A stretch of DNA of 64,000 bases from [Flexibacter] sp. ATCC 35103 (GCF_001975985.1 NZ_MTQF01000004.1:279838-343837), one strand, 5' to 3'; positions 35,568-44,833 are shown, counted from the stretch's first letter. The notes: generated by a model from the sequence alone, not told the origin. Made by a program: numbers and translations.

Positions 35568-35984
35568 ATGAATCCAGTTTTTAAAAATACTTTAGCTGTA
35601 ATAATTGGTCTTTTTGTTGGCAGCGTTGTCAATATGGCAATTATTTTAATGAGTGGTTCTGTAATTCCTCCTCCAAATGGTGCAGATGTTACAACCATGG
35701 AAGGACTAAAAGCTACGATGCATTTATTTGAACCCAAACATTTTATTTTTCCATTTTTGGCACATTCCATTGGTACTTTTGCAGGCGCGGCAACAACCGC
35801 ATTAATTGCAGCAACCCGCAAAACAGAATTGGCTTTGGTAATTGGTGCCTTCTTTTTATTGGGCGGGATTGTAAATGTTTGTACATTGCCTTCACCAATT
35901 TGGTATAATATTATAGATCTTGCATTTGCATATTTGCCAATGGCTTATTTTGCCAGAAAAATAGTCGCTGGCAAAAAATCATAA
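35568..35984 (+). CDS. Hypothetical four-helix membrane protein
   Basis: The 138-residue protein has four hydrophobic segments (about 8-28, 56-84, 85-103 and 110-130) and the phrase PPPNGADVTTMEGL between the first two. I cannot assign a family with confidence. It follows the AraC gene and precedes an ArsR-like fragment. Confidence 0.7.
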   Translation: MNPVFKNTLAVIIGLFVGSVVNMAIILMSGSVIPPPNGADVTTMEGLKATMHLFEPKHFIFPFLAHSIGTFAGAATTALIAATRKTELALVIGAFFLLGGIVNVCTLPSPIWYNIIDLAFAYLPMAYFARKIVAGKKS

Positions 35985-36011
35985 AAAAGTATCATTTAAA
36001 CTATTGTCGAA

Positions 36012-36227
36012 ATGAATGAGAAATCAAACACCAGAAAACCGGCAAAAATGTGCTACGAACATATTGGTGGAAAACTAGGCCAATTGCTTCTGGAAAATTT
36101 TGCCGATAAAGGATGGATTGCTAAAAACAAACCAACCGATAAAAATTTTTATATTACTGATTTAGGACAAAAAGAATTTGTGAAATTAGGTATAGATGTT
36201 TCGCAGATAAAATCAGAAGTTTTATAA
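36012..36227 (+). CDS. ArsR-type regulator, C-terminal part only
   Basis: The 71-residue product resembles the C-terminal region of ArsR/winged-helix regulators: CYEHIGGKLGQLLLENFADKGW..., then YITDLGQKEFVKLG. The DNA-binding N-terminal half is missing: only 27 bp separate the start from the previous gene, leaving no room for it. It could be a remnant of a longer regulator or a domesticated small effector-binding protein. The reading frame is intact. Confidence 0.6.
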   Translation: MNEKSNTRKPAKMCYEHIGGKLGQLLLENFADKGWIAKNKPTDKNFYITDLGQKEFVKLGIDVSQIKSEVL

Positions 36228-36268
36228 ATACACAGCTGATTTTGCCCCATAATAATAACAATAACAGA

Positions 36269-36949
36269 ATGAAAAAAGTTGGACTTGTAGGCGGAATCAG
36301 TTGGGTTTCTACCATAGATTATTATAAATTAATAAACGAAGGCGTAAATAAAAAACTGGGCGGACTGCACTTTGTAGAATGCCTGATTTATTCCCTAAAC
36401 TTTGCCGATATTCAGGAAAAAACCTGGACAGACTCCTATGAAATTATTTTAAATGCTTGTTTAAGTTTAAAAAATAGCGGTGTCGATGCCATCGTATTAT
36501 GTGCCAATACCGCACATATGTATGCAGACAAAATCGAAAAAGAAATTAATTTGCCTTTAATTCATATTGGTACAGAAACGGCTAAAGCTGTAAAACAACA
36601 AGAAATTACCACGATTGGACTTTTAGGAACTTCGTTTTCTATGGAAATGGATTTCTATAAAGATCGCCTGAAAAGTTTTGGACTTAATGTGCTGATTCCT
36701 GAAAAGCAGGAAACAAGAGACTATATTCAACACGTTCTAAAAGAAGAACTTGGCAGAGGTATTATTAATCCGGATTCAAAACAAAACTATATTAAAATAG
36801 CAAATGAACTGATAAAAAGTGGTGCCGAAGGTATTATTGTAGGTTGTACCGAAATTCCGTTATTGATCGATCAATCTCATTTTTCGGTTCCGGTTTTTGA
36901 TACAACCAAAATACATTCTGAAGCTATTGTAAACTTTATTCTCTCTTAA
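36269..36949 (+). CDS. Aspartate/glutamate racemase family protein
   Basis: The 226-residue protein (start at the ATG 36269, preferred over a TTG nine codons earlier) begins MKKVGLVGGISW and has the two catalytic cysteines expected of cofactor-independent racemases: Cys78 in LCANTAHM and Cys193 in VGCTEIPLL. It may interconvert D- and L-aspartate or glutamate; closely related proteins also act on other carboxylates. Confidence 0.88.
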   Translation: MKKVGLVGGISWVSTIDYYKLINEGVNKKLGGLHFVECLIYSLNFADIQEKTWTDSYEIILNACLSLKNSGVDAIVLCANTAHMYADKIEKEINLPLIHIGTETAKAVKQQEITTIGLLGTSFSMEMDFYKDRLKSFGLNVLIPEKQETRDYIQHVLKEELGRGIINPDSKQNYIKIANELIKSGAEGIIVGCTEIPLLIDQSHFSVPVFDTTKIHSEAIVNFILS

Positions 36950-36992
36950 AAAAACAACAATTCCCGAATTATTTTTAACTGTAAAATCATTT

Positions 36993-37598
36993 ATGAAAAA
37001 TCTCTTTAGAATATTTGTTGTTTTATTAGTTTCAGCCTTACTTTTTAATTGTGCTTCGTTTTCTAAAAAAGATTTTAAAAAGGACTATATCAGTTTAAAT
37101 CCAGTTGATATCTACAAATTTAACGGAAAATATACTTTTGCACCAATAAAGAAATACGATAAAAAAAATGAACATTCTGATTTAGAAAGTATAAAAAAAT
37201 ATATCAATTCTTATAATTATATCACAAATGATATTTTAAAATTTGAAAATATAGATTCTACCGTAAACAATGTTTCCCAGTATTACATTGAATTAAAAAT
37301 CCTTAATACTACTGAATTAAGTGTTGAATTATTTAAAAATAATAACAGCCTGAAAAAGCAGCAAATAAAAGGGACCTTAAAAAAAGACGGAATGTTTTAT
37401 CTGGATAATAATTATCTGAAATGTACCGGAATCCCATATCTTTTTGGAGGATGTAACAATAATAAAAGGCGAATTGCTGTTTCGAAAAATTATAATTTAA
37501 TTATAAATGAAGCCGTCGATAATACAGGTGCGCTACTATTTCTTTTTTGGGCTGGTCAAACTTACAATGATGTATACGAATTTAAGCGTCTGGAATAA
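36993..37598 (+). CDS. Hypothetical lipoprotein
   Basis: I do not recognise this 201-residue protein. It starts with a lipoprotein signal ending in LLFNC (Cys20), followed by a Lys-rich and beta-strand-rich domain with YNYITNDILKF and a late Cys-containing loop IPYLFGGCNNN. It should be membrane-anchored outside the cytoplasm. Confidence 0.65.
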   Translation: MKNLFRIFVVLLVSALLFNCASFSKKDFKKDYISLNPVDIYKFNGKYTFAPIKKYDKKNEHSDLESIKKYINSYNYITNDILKFENIDSTVNNVSQYYIELKILNTTELSVELFKNNNSLKKQQIKGTLKKDGMFYLDNNYLKCTGIPYLFGGCNNNKRRIAVSKNYNLIINEAVDNTGALLFLFWAGQTYNDVYEFKRLE

Positions 37599-37668
37599 AT
37601 TATTAAGTCCTTTTTGGTTTTCCTAAACACATATTTTATAACTTAGTTAGCTTTTAAATTTTAAAATT

Positions 37669-38037
37669 ATGACTAAGAAAGAAATAGCCCGGGACTTTTT
37701 AAAACTTGCTGCAAACGGACATTCCCATGAAGCGTTCCGTCTTTATGTTGGCGAAAAATTCAAACATCATAATGCCTATTTCAAAGGCGATGCAGATACT
37801 TTGATGCTTGCAATGGAAGAATCGACCAGAACAAACCCTAATAAAGTTTTTAAAATTCACCACATTCTCGAAGACGGAGATCTGGTCGCCGTACATTCTC
37901 ATTTAAAACAAACTCCCGTAGATTTGGGTTTTGCCGTAGTTCATATTCTAAAATTCAAAGCAGATAAAATTGTTGAACTTTGGGATTTAGGACAACCCAT
38001 CCCAAAAGAACCTATTAACGAAAATGGAATGTTCTAG
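37669..38037 (+). CDS. SnoaL-like (NTF2-fold) protein
   Basis: The 122-residue protein has the SnoaL pattern: FKHHNAYFKGDADTL, a central VFKIHHILEDGDLVAVHSH and VVHILKFKADKIVELWDLGQPIP. These small cone-shaped domains act as cyclases or isomerases or just bind hydrophobic ligands. Function here is unknown. Confidence 0.85.
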   Translation: MTKKEIARDFLKLAANGHSHEAFRLYVGEKFKHHNAYFKGDADTLMLAMEESTRTNPNKVFKIHHILEDGDLVAVHSHLKQTPVDLGFAVVHILKFKADKIVELWDLGQPIPKEPINENGMF

Positions 38038-38055
38038 TTCGCAGTAATATAGTAT

Positions 38056-38148
38056 ACAGTCTCAGTTTTCAGTCGCAGTTGTATACTGTTAACTGAGACT
38101 GAAAACTGAGACTGAGACTGAAAACTGCGACTGAAGACTGAAAACTAA
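38056..38148. repeat. ACTGAGACTGAAA tandem and inverted repeats
   Basis: cagtctcagttttcagtcgc on the left is complementary to several of the gactgaaaactgagactgag units on the right. The array ends 5 bp before the next ATG. A relative lies at 39728-39788. Confidence 0.7.
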
Positions 38149-38153
38149 ATAAT

Positions 38154-38579
38154 ATGGCAAAAAATAAAACTACAGAAACACAAAGCAGCGTTCCTGATTT
38201 TATAAATGCTTTTGTTGAAGACCAAACCAAAAGAAATGATGCTTTTGAAATTATCAGAATAATGCAGGAAGTTACTCATTTTGAACCCAAAATGTGGGGA
38301 CCAAGTATTATTGGTTTTGGAAGTTATCATTACAAATATGCCAGCGGTCACGAAGGCGATGCACCAATTGTTGGTTTTTCTCCCAGAAAAGCCGCAATTT
38401 CGCTTTACATTTATAACTCGCCAAAAAATAGAGAAGAGTTACTTTCTAAGCTGGGAAAAAATAAAGCATCAAAAGGGTGCATTTATATTAAAAAACTAGC
38501 CGACATTGATCTCGAAGTCCTTAAAAATATGATTACACTTTCTTTAGAATATTTTAAAAAAACATATCCCTCAAATTAA
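38154..38579 (+). CDS. DUF1801 family protein (2 of 3)
   Basis: The 141-residue protein has the family core PKMWGPSIIGFGSYHYKY and VGFSPRKAAISLYIY, with C-terminal KGCIYIKKLADID. No signal peptide. It is followed 8 bp later by an MBL-fold enzyme gene, suggesting one transcript. Confidence 0.82.
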   Translation: MAKNKTTETQSSVPDFINAFVEDQTKRNDAFEIIRIMQEVTHFEPKMWGPSIIGFGSYHYKYASGHEGDAPIVGFSPRKAAISLYIYNSPKNREELLSKLGKNKASKGCIYIKKLADIDLEVLKNMITLSLEYFKKTYPSN

Positions 38580-38587
38580 ATACTACC

Positions 38588-39685
38588 ATGATTATTACCC
38601 TTATTATTCTTTTATTCGCCTTGCTTATTTTTGTTTTTCAACATCCCAGATATGGTAAAAAACCTTCAGGCGAGAGATTGGCTTTGATTCAAAAATCACC
38701 TAATTATAAAAACGGAAAATTCGAGAACGTCAACTTTACGCCTGAACTTGCAGAAGGTTACGGGTATTTTAATGTAATTTCTGAATTCTTATTTAAAAAA
38801 GTAGAGAGAAAAATTCCAACTGATCTGATTCCGTCAATCAAAACCAATTTGCTTGAACTTTCTATAGGTCAGGATGTTTTGGTTTGGTTTGGGCATTCGT
38901 CCTATTTTATTCAGCTTGAAGGAAAACGGTTTTTAATCGATCCGGTTTTTAGTGGTAACGCCTCCCCTGTTTACGGAACTACAAAAGCCTTTAAGGGAAC
39001 TGATATTTATACCGCCGCAGATTTTCCTGAAATTGATTATTTACTAATCACACACGATCATTATGATCACCTGGATTATAAAACAATTATGGAATTAAAA
39101 CCGAAGATTAAAAACATAATCTGCGCGCTTGGCGTAGGTTCGCATTTTGAATTTTGGGGATTTCCTAAAAATACTATTATCGAAAAAGACTGGCATGAAA
39201 AAATAGAACTCGACCAAAATTTAACTCTTTATACTACGCCTTCAAGGCATTTTTCAGGCAGAAGCATTAAACGCTGCAATACACTCTGGACCTCTTTTGT
39301 ATTAGAAGCCCGCAATTTTAAAATGTATTTGGGCGGAGACAGCGGTTACGATTCTCATTATGCTGAAATTGGTGCTAAATTTGGTCCTTTTGATATTGCA
39401 CTTATCGATAACGGACAATATAATCTAGCCTGGAAATACATTCATAATCTACCCGAAGATGTCATAAAAGCGATGAAAGACATAAAAGCAAAAAGAGTTT
39501 TTCCGGTTCATTCCTCAAAATTTTCACTGGCGCTTCACCCTTGGGATGAACCTTTGATAAAAGTAACAGAATCGAATGCCGCTTCAGAAAATCCAATTCC
39601 GCTAATCACACCAAAAATTGGAGAATTGGTAGAATTAAAAAATGAAAAACAAGAATTTCAGCAATGGTGGAAAGGGATTAAGTAA
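38588..39685 (+). CDS. MBL-fold metallohydrolase (RomA/NAPE-PLD-like)
   Basis: The 365-residue protein has an N-terminal hydrophobic anchor (2-17), then an MBL domain with WFGHSSYFIQL, the metal motif THDHYDHLD (155-163), a further metal His in PSRHFSGR and Asp in LGGDSGYDSHY, and a C-terminal VFPVHSSKF. The layout is that of the NAPE-phospholipase D/RomA branch, lipid or membrane related; substrate unknown. It may face the periplasm. Confidence 0.88.
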   Translation: MIITLIILLFALLIFVFQHPRYGKKPSGERLALIQKSPNYKNGKFENVNFTPELAEGYGYFNVISEFLFKKVERKIPTDLIPSIKTNLLELSIGQDVLVWFGHSSYFIQLEGKRFLIDPVFSGNASPVYGTTKAFKGTDIYTAADFPEIDYLLITHDHYDHLDYKTIMELKPKIKNIICALGVGSHFEFWGFPKNTIIEKDWHEKIELDQNLTLYTTPSRHFSGRSIKRCNTLWTSFVLEARNFKMYLGGDSGYDSHYAEIGAKFGPFDIALIDNGQYNLAWKYIHNLPEDVIKAMKDIKAKRVFPVHSSKFSLALHPWDEPLIKVTESNAASENPIPLITPKIGELVELKNEKQEFQQWWKGIK

Positions 39686-39789
39686 TTTTAGATTGCAGAT
39701 TTTAGATTTTAGATTTTAGATTGAAAACTGGAACTGAGACTGAAAACTGAGACTGAGACTAAAGACTAAAAAAAACTGAAAACAAAAAA
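39686..39789. repeat. TTTTAGATT and ACTGAGACTGAAA repeats
   Basis: A run of tttagatt units is followed by actgagactgaaaactgagac and actaaagactaaa. It ends directly before the lactonase start. Same wording as 38056-38148. Confidence 0.65.
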
Positions 39790-40911
39790 ATGAAACTAAA
39801 ATTCATAACAACGATTATTTTCCTGATCAGCTATACTATTTTCTCTCAAAATACATATGTGTTTTTAGGAAGTTATAACAGGGATAAAACGGCTGAATCT
39901 ATTCAGGTTTACCAATTAGATACCATAAACGGAAACTTAACCAAAGTAACCTCAGCAAAAAACACCATTAATCCATCGTATTTGACTGTTTCGCCAAACG
40001 GAAAATATTTATATGCCTGTACGGATACCAGAACGCCAAATGCAGGAAGTGTAAGCAGTTTTGAATTTAATACCAAAAACAAAAACCTGACTTTTTTAAA
40101 CAAGCAGTCCAGTGGTGGTGAAAATCCCGTTTATCTGTCAGTTCATAAAAGCGGAAAATGGCTCGTAAATGGCAATTATACAGCAGGAAGTGTTTCAGTT
40201 CATCCGATATTAGAAAATGGCCAAATCGATTCGCTTGCACAGAATTTCCAGTATACAGACGGAAGTGTCAATAAAGAAAGACAAACCAAATCGCACGTTC
40301 ATTCGACTGTGTTTTCTCCTCAAAATGATTATTTATTTCTTCCGGATTTAGGTGCGGATAAAATTCGTTGTTATCGTTTTGATGAAAATCAGAAACAGCC
40401 TTTAGTCGAAACAAAAGTTCCGTTTACAAAAACAGATTTAGAAGCCGGACCAAGACATTTTACTTTTCATCCCAATCAAAAATTTGGATATTGCATCGAA
40501 GAAATGTCAGGATCAATAAGCGTTTATCAATACAAAAACGGAACTTTAAAAAAGATTCAGCGTATCAATACACATCCGGATACGATAATATCCGGTTTCG
40601 AAAGTTCAGATATTCATATCTCGCCTGACGGAAAATTTCTATACGCATCAAATCGGGGAAAAGAAAATAACATTGCTATTTTTTCTATTGCCAAAAACGG
40701 ACTTTTGAAAAACATTGGTTATCAATCGACTTTTGGCAATCATCCGCGAGTTTTTGCCCTCGACGAAAGTGGAAACTTTTTGATTGCAACCAATATGAAT
40801 TCCGGAAATGTCACTGTTTTTAAGAGAAATTCTAAAACAGGATTACTTGATAAAGTTGGAAATGAAGTTAAAATGGAAAATGTAACCTGCGTTCAAATCA
40901 AAAAGATATAA
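39790..40911 (+). CDS. Secreted lactonase, seven-bladed beta-propeller
   Basis: The 373-residue protein has a signal peptide ending near YTIFSQ (residue 20) followed by repeated blades (YLTVSPNGKYLYAC, PVYLSVHKSGKWLV, DIHISPDGKFLYASNRG). It belongs to the 6-phosphogluconolactonase-like (YbhE/Pgl) family. An exported copy is unlikely to serve the cytosolic pentose phosphate route and may act on other lactones. Confidence 0.88.
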   Translation: MKLKFITTIIFLISYTIFSQNTYVFLGSYNRDKTAESIQVYQLDTINGNLTKVTSAKNTINPSYLTVSPNGKYLYACTDTRTPNAGSVSSFEFNTKNKNLTFLNKQSSGGENPVYLSVHKSGKWLVNGNYTAGSVSVHPILENGQIDSLAQNFQYTDGSVNKERQTKSHVHSTVFSPQNDYLFLPDLGADKIRCYRFDENQKQPLVETKVPFTKTDLEAGPRHFTFHPNQKFGYCIEEMSGSISVYQYKNGTLKKIQRINTHPDTIISGFESSDIHISPDGKFLYASNRGKENNIAIFSIAKNGLLKNIGYQSTFGNHPRVFALDESGNFLIATNMNSGNVTVFKRNSKTGLLDKVGNEVKMENVTCVQIKKI

Positions 40912-40980
40912 TAATCCGCAGATTTACAGTTTAAAAAAATAAATTCGTGTCTTCTTGACAAAAAAACAAAACTTAAAAAA

Positions 40981-41523
40981 ATGAATAAATCAGAATTCAA
41001 TTTGCAGCCTGAAATTTTAGAAGACGACATTACAAAATTAGTTCCGCTGCAGGAAAGTGATTTTGACGCACTTTTTAAAGTAGCTTCAGATCCATTAATT
41101 TGGGAACAGCATCCCATGAAAGACCGTTATAAAATAGAAGTTTTCAAACCGTTTTTTGATGCAGCCATAAATTCTAAAAGTTCCTTTTTGATTTTAGATA
41201 AAAAGACTAATGAAGTTATTGGCAATACCAGATATTATGATTACAATCCGGAGAAATCCAGTATTGCAATTGGTTTTACCTTTATTGGTCGAAAATTCTG
41301 GGGAGGTTTGTACAATAAATCAAATAAAAAACTATTGATCGATTATGCTTTTCAACATGTAGATTCGGTATTATTTCATATTGGTACAGATAATATACGT
41401 TCGCAAAAAGCAGTATCAAAATTAGGCGCTGTAAATATTGGCGAAGTAAATATTATAGGTAATATTCCGGTCAATTTACCTCATTTTGAATATGAATTAA
41501 AGATTGAAAATTTTAAATTATAA
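40981..41523 (+). CDS. RimJ/RimL-type GNAT acetyltransferase
   Basis: The 180-residue protein has VPLQESDFDALFKVASDP at the start, IAIGFTFIGRKFWGG and IGTDNIRSQKAVSKLGA, the signatures of the Acetyltransf_3 branch that modifies N-terminal amines. Substrate unknown. Confidence 0.85.
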   Translation: MNKSEFNLQPEILEDDITKLVPLQESDFDALFKVASDPLIWEQHPMKDRYKIEVFKPFFDAAINSKSSFLILDKKTNEVIGNTRYYDYNPEKSSIAIGFTFIGRKFWGGLYNKSNKKLLIDYAFQHVDSVLFHIGTDNIRSQKAVSKLGAVNIGEVNIIGNIPVNLPHFEYELKIENFKL

Positions 41524-41600
41524 GATATAAATAAACAATTATAAGTTATTAATTATTATTGGGAAACCTTTTCTATTTTTTGATACTTTAGCTTCAAAAT

Positions 41601-41751
41601 GTGCCGTTAGGCACTAAATATTGGTAACAATTTCGATTCAAAATTCATTGGCGTGCCGTAGTATGCAACATAAAAATACTATTGCGTACCTACGGCACGC
41701 TAAATATATTATAATGTATCTTTTCTACCAATATTTAGTACCTAACGGCAC
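41601..41751. repeat. 151-bp nested palindromic element
   Basis: Outer 26-bp arms 41601-41626 (gtgccgttaggcactaaata plus ttggta) and 41726-41751 are complementary with one mismatch. Inner arms 41651-41669 and 41681-41700 (gcgtgccgta) form a second stem. The 308-bp gap 41524-41831 has nothing else apart from acttctaacat-like repeats before the next gene. Confidence 0.8.
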
Positions 41752-41831
41752 AGAACACAGATTTAAAATATTTGATTAAAATTATAACTTCAACATTTAA
41801 CTAACAACATATAACTTCTAACATATATAGA

Positions 41832-42413
41832 ATGAAAAGAATTACAGTTTTCTGCGGATCAAGCTTTGGTACCGAAGAAATTTATAAAGAACAAGCCGAA
41901 TTACTGGGAAAAAAATTAGCACAACAAAATATAGAATTGGTTTACGGTGGAGCAAACGTTGGTTTAATGGGTGCTGTAGCCGATGGAGTTTTAAATGAAG
42001 GCGGGAAAGCAATTGGCGTTTTACCAAATTTTTTAAGATCGAAAGAAATTGCCCATCTCGGTTTAACCGAATTAATTTTGGTGGAAAGCATGCATGAAAG
42101 AAAAACCAAAATGAGCGATTTATGCGATGGTGTAATTGCGCTTCCGGGTGGTTTTGGAACTCTTGAAGAGCTTTTCGAAATGCTGACCTGGGCACAATTA
42201 GGACTTCACAAAAAACCAATTGCCATCTTGAACATCAACGGTTTTTATGATGCCCTGATCGAATTAACGAAGGTTATGGTAGAGAAAGGTTTATTGAAAG
42301 ATGTAAATCAACAAATGCTTTTGGTAAGCGATAACATTGATGATTTATTAGATCAAATGAAAAATTATGTTGCTCCTGCCGTGGGAAAATGGATCGATAA
42401 GAATAAGGTATAA
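41832..42413 (+). CDS. LOG family protein (TIGR00730)
   Basis: The 193-residue Rossmann-fold enzyme has FCGSSFG (7-13), YGGANVGLMG, MHERK (87-91) and PGGFGTLEE (105-113), the set for cytokinin riboside 5'-monophosphate phosphoribohydrolases, which release free base from nucleoside monophosphates. In bacteria lacking cytokinins it may act as an AMP/nucleotide hydrolase. Confidence 0.93.
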   Translation: MKRITVFCGSSFGTEEIYKEQAELLGKKLAQQNIELVYGGANVGLMGAVADGVLNEGGKAIGVLPNFLRSKEIAHLGLTELILVESMHERKTKMSDLCDGVIALPGGFGTLEELFEMLTWAQLGLHKKPIAILNINGFYDALIELTKVMVEKGLLKDVNQQMLLVSDNIDDLLDQMKNYVAPAVGKWIDKNKV

Positions 42414-42504
42414 ATTCGTTTTATTTTAAAGGCAATCGTGTATTGCTGAAATGGCACTAAATAATAAACTACAATACGGGAATAGGAATATATTTCCAGC
42501 ATTT

Positions 42505-42541
42505 AAAATCCATACAGGTGAAAACCTTTGTGGATTTTTTT
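42505..42541 (+). terminator. Terminator after the LOG gene
   Basis: aaaatcca ... aggtgaaaacct ... tggatttttt: outer and inner stems with a GAAA loop. The 325-bp gap 42414-42738 holds this hairpin, gtttcaag repeats, a palindrome and acaaacaat-type repeats. Confidence 0.75.
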
Positions 42542-42632
42542 ATTGAATGTATTTGAGATTTCTTTCTTAAATTAGGGGCTGGAAAAATGTTTCAAGTTTT
42601 TTTGTTTCAAGTTTCAGGTTATGCGCCATTTT

Positions 42633-42670
42633 TGTCATTTCGATCCCGAAGCATCGGGATCGAAATGACA
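42633..42670. repeat. Perfect palindrome (REP-like)
   Basis: tgtcatttcgatcccga and its complement with a 4-base centre. Confidence 0.8.
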
Positions 42671-42738
42671 AACTAAACTTTATTCAAATTTTACATCTTA
42701 CAAACAACATTTTACAAACAATCTTTTACCAATAAAAA

Positions 42739-43206
42739 ATGAAAACAGAAAACAACCACTTCGCAAAAGCCGAAATGCTGATTAGAAAACCTGTTTCAGA
42801 AGTTTTTCAGGCTTTTATAAATCCGGAAATAACAAGTAAATTTTGGTTCACAAAAGGTTCCGGAAAATTAGAACAAGACACAAAAACCGAATGGACTTGG
42901 GAAATGTATGGTTTTTCATTAACCGTAACAACTCATGTTTTGCAGGAAAATAAAAAAATCGTAATCGAATGGGGAAATCCTGATGAAAGCACCATTGTAG
43001 AATGGATTTTTAATGCGTTAGACGAAAATGAAACATTTGTAAGCATTATTAATTCCGGTCTAAAAGGAGATCATGATAAAATAATCGATCAGGTTCGCAA
43101 TTCAACAGAAGGTTTTACGTTAGTTTTAGCAGGAGCAAAAGCATATTTAGAACACAATATTCAGTTGAATCTGGTATTAGATCGATTTCCTAAGGGATTA
43201 GCGTAA
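42739..43206 (+). CDS. SRPBCC (AHSA1-like) domain protein
   Basis: The 155-residue protein has the START-like core LIRKPVSEVFQAFINPE, FTKGSGKLEQDT and EWGNPDESTIVEW, matching the Hsp90-ATPase-activator-like SRPBCC group. These bind hydrophobic ligands in the cytosol. It is followed after a repeat array by DUF1801 and 2H genes, a grouping common in such accessory runs. Confidence 0.85.
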   Translation: MKTENNHFAKAEMLIRKPVSEVFQAFINPEITSKFWFTKGSGKLEQDTKTEWTWEMYGFSLTVTTHVLQENKKIVIEWGNPDESTIVEWIFNALDENETFVSIINSGLKGDHDKIIDQVRNSTEGFTLVLAGAKAYLEHNIQLNLVLDRFPKGLA

Positions 43207-43284
43207 AAAGTTTAAAGTTTCAGGTTTCAAGTTTAAAGTTACTAAGCGGACTTGAAACGTGAAACCTGAAACTAAAAAAAACAA
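43207..43284. repeat. GTTTCAGGTTTCAAG repeats with inverted half
   Basis: gtttcaggtttcaagtttaa on the left and cttgaaacgtgaaacctgaa on the right are near reverse complements. A relative lies at 62796-62862. Confidence 0.7.
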
Positions 43285-43288
43285 AACC

Positions 43289-43657
43289 ATGGATACAAAA
43301 AAACCGGAAAATATTGATGAATATATTGGTGCATTTCCTAATGATGTTCAGGAGATTTTAGAAAAAATAAGAACAACGATTCAGAAAGCAGCGCCTGATG
43401 CCAAGGAGAAAATCAGTTATTCGATGCCAGCTTTTGATCAAAACGGAATCGTAGTTTATTTTGCCGCTTTCAAAAATCATATTGGTTTATATGCTTTGCC
43501 AAGCGGTCATGAAGCTTTTAAGGAAGAACTTTTAAAATATAAATCAGGAAAAGGTTCTGTACAATTTCCTTTGAAGCAGCCAATACCATATGAATTGATT
43601 ACCAGAATTGTAAAATTCAGAGTAAAAGAAAATATTGAAAAAGTAAAAAAGAAATAA
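43289..43657 (+). CDS. DUF1801 family protein, YdhG-like (3 of 3)
   Basis: The 122-residue protein contains KISYSMPAFDQNGIVVYFAAFKNHIG in pieces typical of YdhG-like iron-chaperone-type DUF1801 proteins and LPSGHEAFKEEL. I start it at the ATG 43289; an ATG at 43259 would place ten repeat-encoded residues in front. The 2H-ligase-like gene follows after 6 bp. Confidence 0.85.
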   Translation: MDTKKPENIDEYIGAFPNDVQEILEKIRTTIQKAAPDAKEKISYSMPAFDQNGIVVYFAAFKNHIGLYALPSGHEAFKEELLKYKSGKGSVQFPLKQPIPYELITRIVKFRVKENIEKVKKK

Positions 43658-43663
43658 TTTTAA

Positions 43664-44344
43664 ATGAACTTAATCCAGCATTACAATCAACTTTACAAAA
43701 CATCATCTGAATCTATTTTAGAAGGAAATTATAAATTTGATACACAAATAAAAGACACTTCAGATTCCCGATTTGGAATCACTTTACTTATCCGCCCAAA
43801 CGAAACTATTAAAGCAAATATTCAGTTGTTTTTAGAAGAACTAAAGGCGACAAATCCTGAACAATATTATTATCCGGATTCAGATCTTCACATTACCGTG
43901 CTCTCAATTATTTCGTGTTACGAAGGGTTTACTTTAGACAAAATCGAGATTAAGGATTATATCAACGTGATTCAGCAAAGTCTTGTGCATCTGGATAAAA
44001 TAAATATTGAGTTTCGCGGTGTAACAGCTTCTCCTTCTGCAGTGATGATCCAGGGTTTCCCTACAGATGAATCTTTGAATAACTTCAGGGATAAACTGCG
44101 TGAGAACTTTAAAAAATCAGATTTGGAACAAAGTATCGATAGCCGATACGCCATTGCAGCAGCACATTCTACTGTAATGCGATTTCAGGAAACGCTTCAA
44201 AATCCAGAAAAGTTAATAGAAATCACAGAGAAATTTCGTGATTATGATTTTGGAGAATTAAAAGTAAAAAACTTAGAATTGGTTTATAATAATTGGTACC
44301 AGAGAGAAGAAAACACCATTCATCTGGCTGATTTTATTATTTGA
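43664..44344 (+). CDS. 2H phosphoesterase / 2'-5' RNA ligase-like protein
   Basis: The 226-residue protein has the two HxT motifs of the 2H superfamily: His76-x-Thr78 (LHITVL) and His168-x-Thr170 (AHSTVMRF). Members cleave cyclic phosphates or 2',5' linkages. A 6-bp gap joins it to the DUF1801 gene. Confidence 0.88.
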   Translation: MNLIQHYNQLYKTSSESILEGNYKFDTQIKDTSDSRFGITLLIRPNETIKANIQLFLEELKATNPEQYYYPDSDLHITVLSIISCYEGFTLDKIEIKDYINVIQQSLVHLDKINIEFRGVTASPSAVMIQGFPTDESLNNFRDKLRENFKKSDLEQSIDSRYAIAAAHSTVMRFQETLQNPEKLIEITEKFRDYDFGELKVKNLELVYNNWYQREENTIHLADFII

Positions 44345-44427
44345 ATTTTTAGTCCCGAATTTCAAAAATTGGAATTTTTAAGTTTATTCTAATTAGTGTA
44401 ATTCGTGGAAAACTTCAAGCATTAAAA

Positions 44428-44790
44428 TTATTTATTAAACTTGCCAAAATGCCATAAAATACCTGAAGGATCGTGTAAAAAACATTCGCTTCCCCAGTCT
44501 AAGTGGCGAATTGGCGTTAGTTTTACACCATATTTTTCAGTTACGTTCAAAGCTAATAACTGATTGTAATAATAATCGACATCCTCGACTTCAAGAAAAA
44601 TCATGGTATTTTCTATCCATTCTTTTGCATAATAATCCTGAAGATAAAAGGCTAAATCCCCTGTTTTAAAAACAGAAAAATTAGACTCTAATACGGTTTC
44701 TTCAAAACCTAAATCACAGTAAAAAGTTCTGGAGACTTCAAAATCTTTTGCTCCAATAAAAGGTCGGATTGATGTTGCTTTGTGATTCAT
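44428..44790 (-). CDS. VOC (glyoxalase/bleomycin-resistance) family protein
   Basis: The 120-residue protein has one VOC module pair: RPFIGAKDFEVSRTFYCDLGF at the start, MIFLEVEDVDYYYNQL in the middle and FLHDPSGILWHFGKF at the end. Such proteins are dioxygenases, isomerases or antibiotic-binding proteins. A decayed copy of its first codons is present at about 45650-45720. Confidence 0.88.
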   Translation of the reverse strand: MNHKATSIRPFIGAKDFEVSRTFYCDLGFEETVLESNFSVFKTGDLAFYLQDYYAKEWIENTMIFLEVEDVDYYYNQLLALNVTEKYGVKLTPIRHLDWGSECFLHDPSGILWHFGKFNK

Positions 44791-44833
44791 CTTTCTCTTA
44801 TTTAAAATTATTTACACCACTCAAAACTAATTT

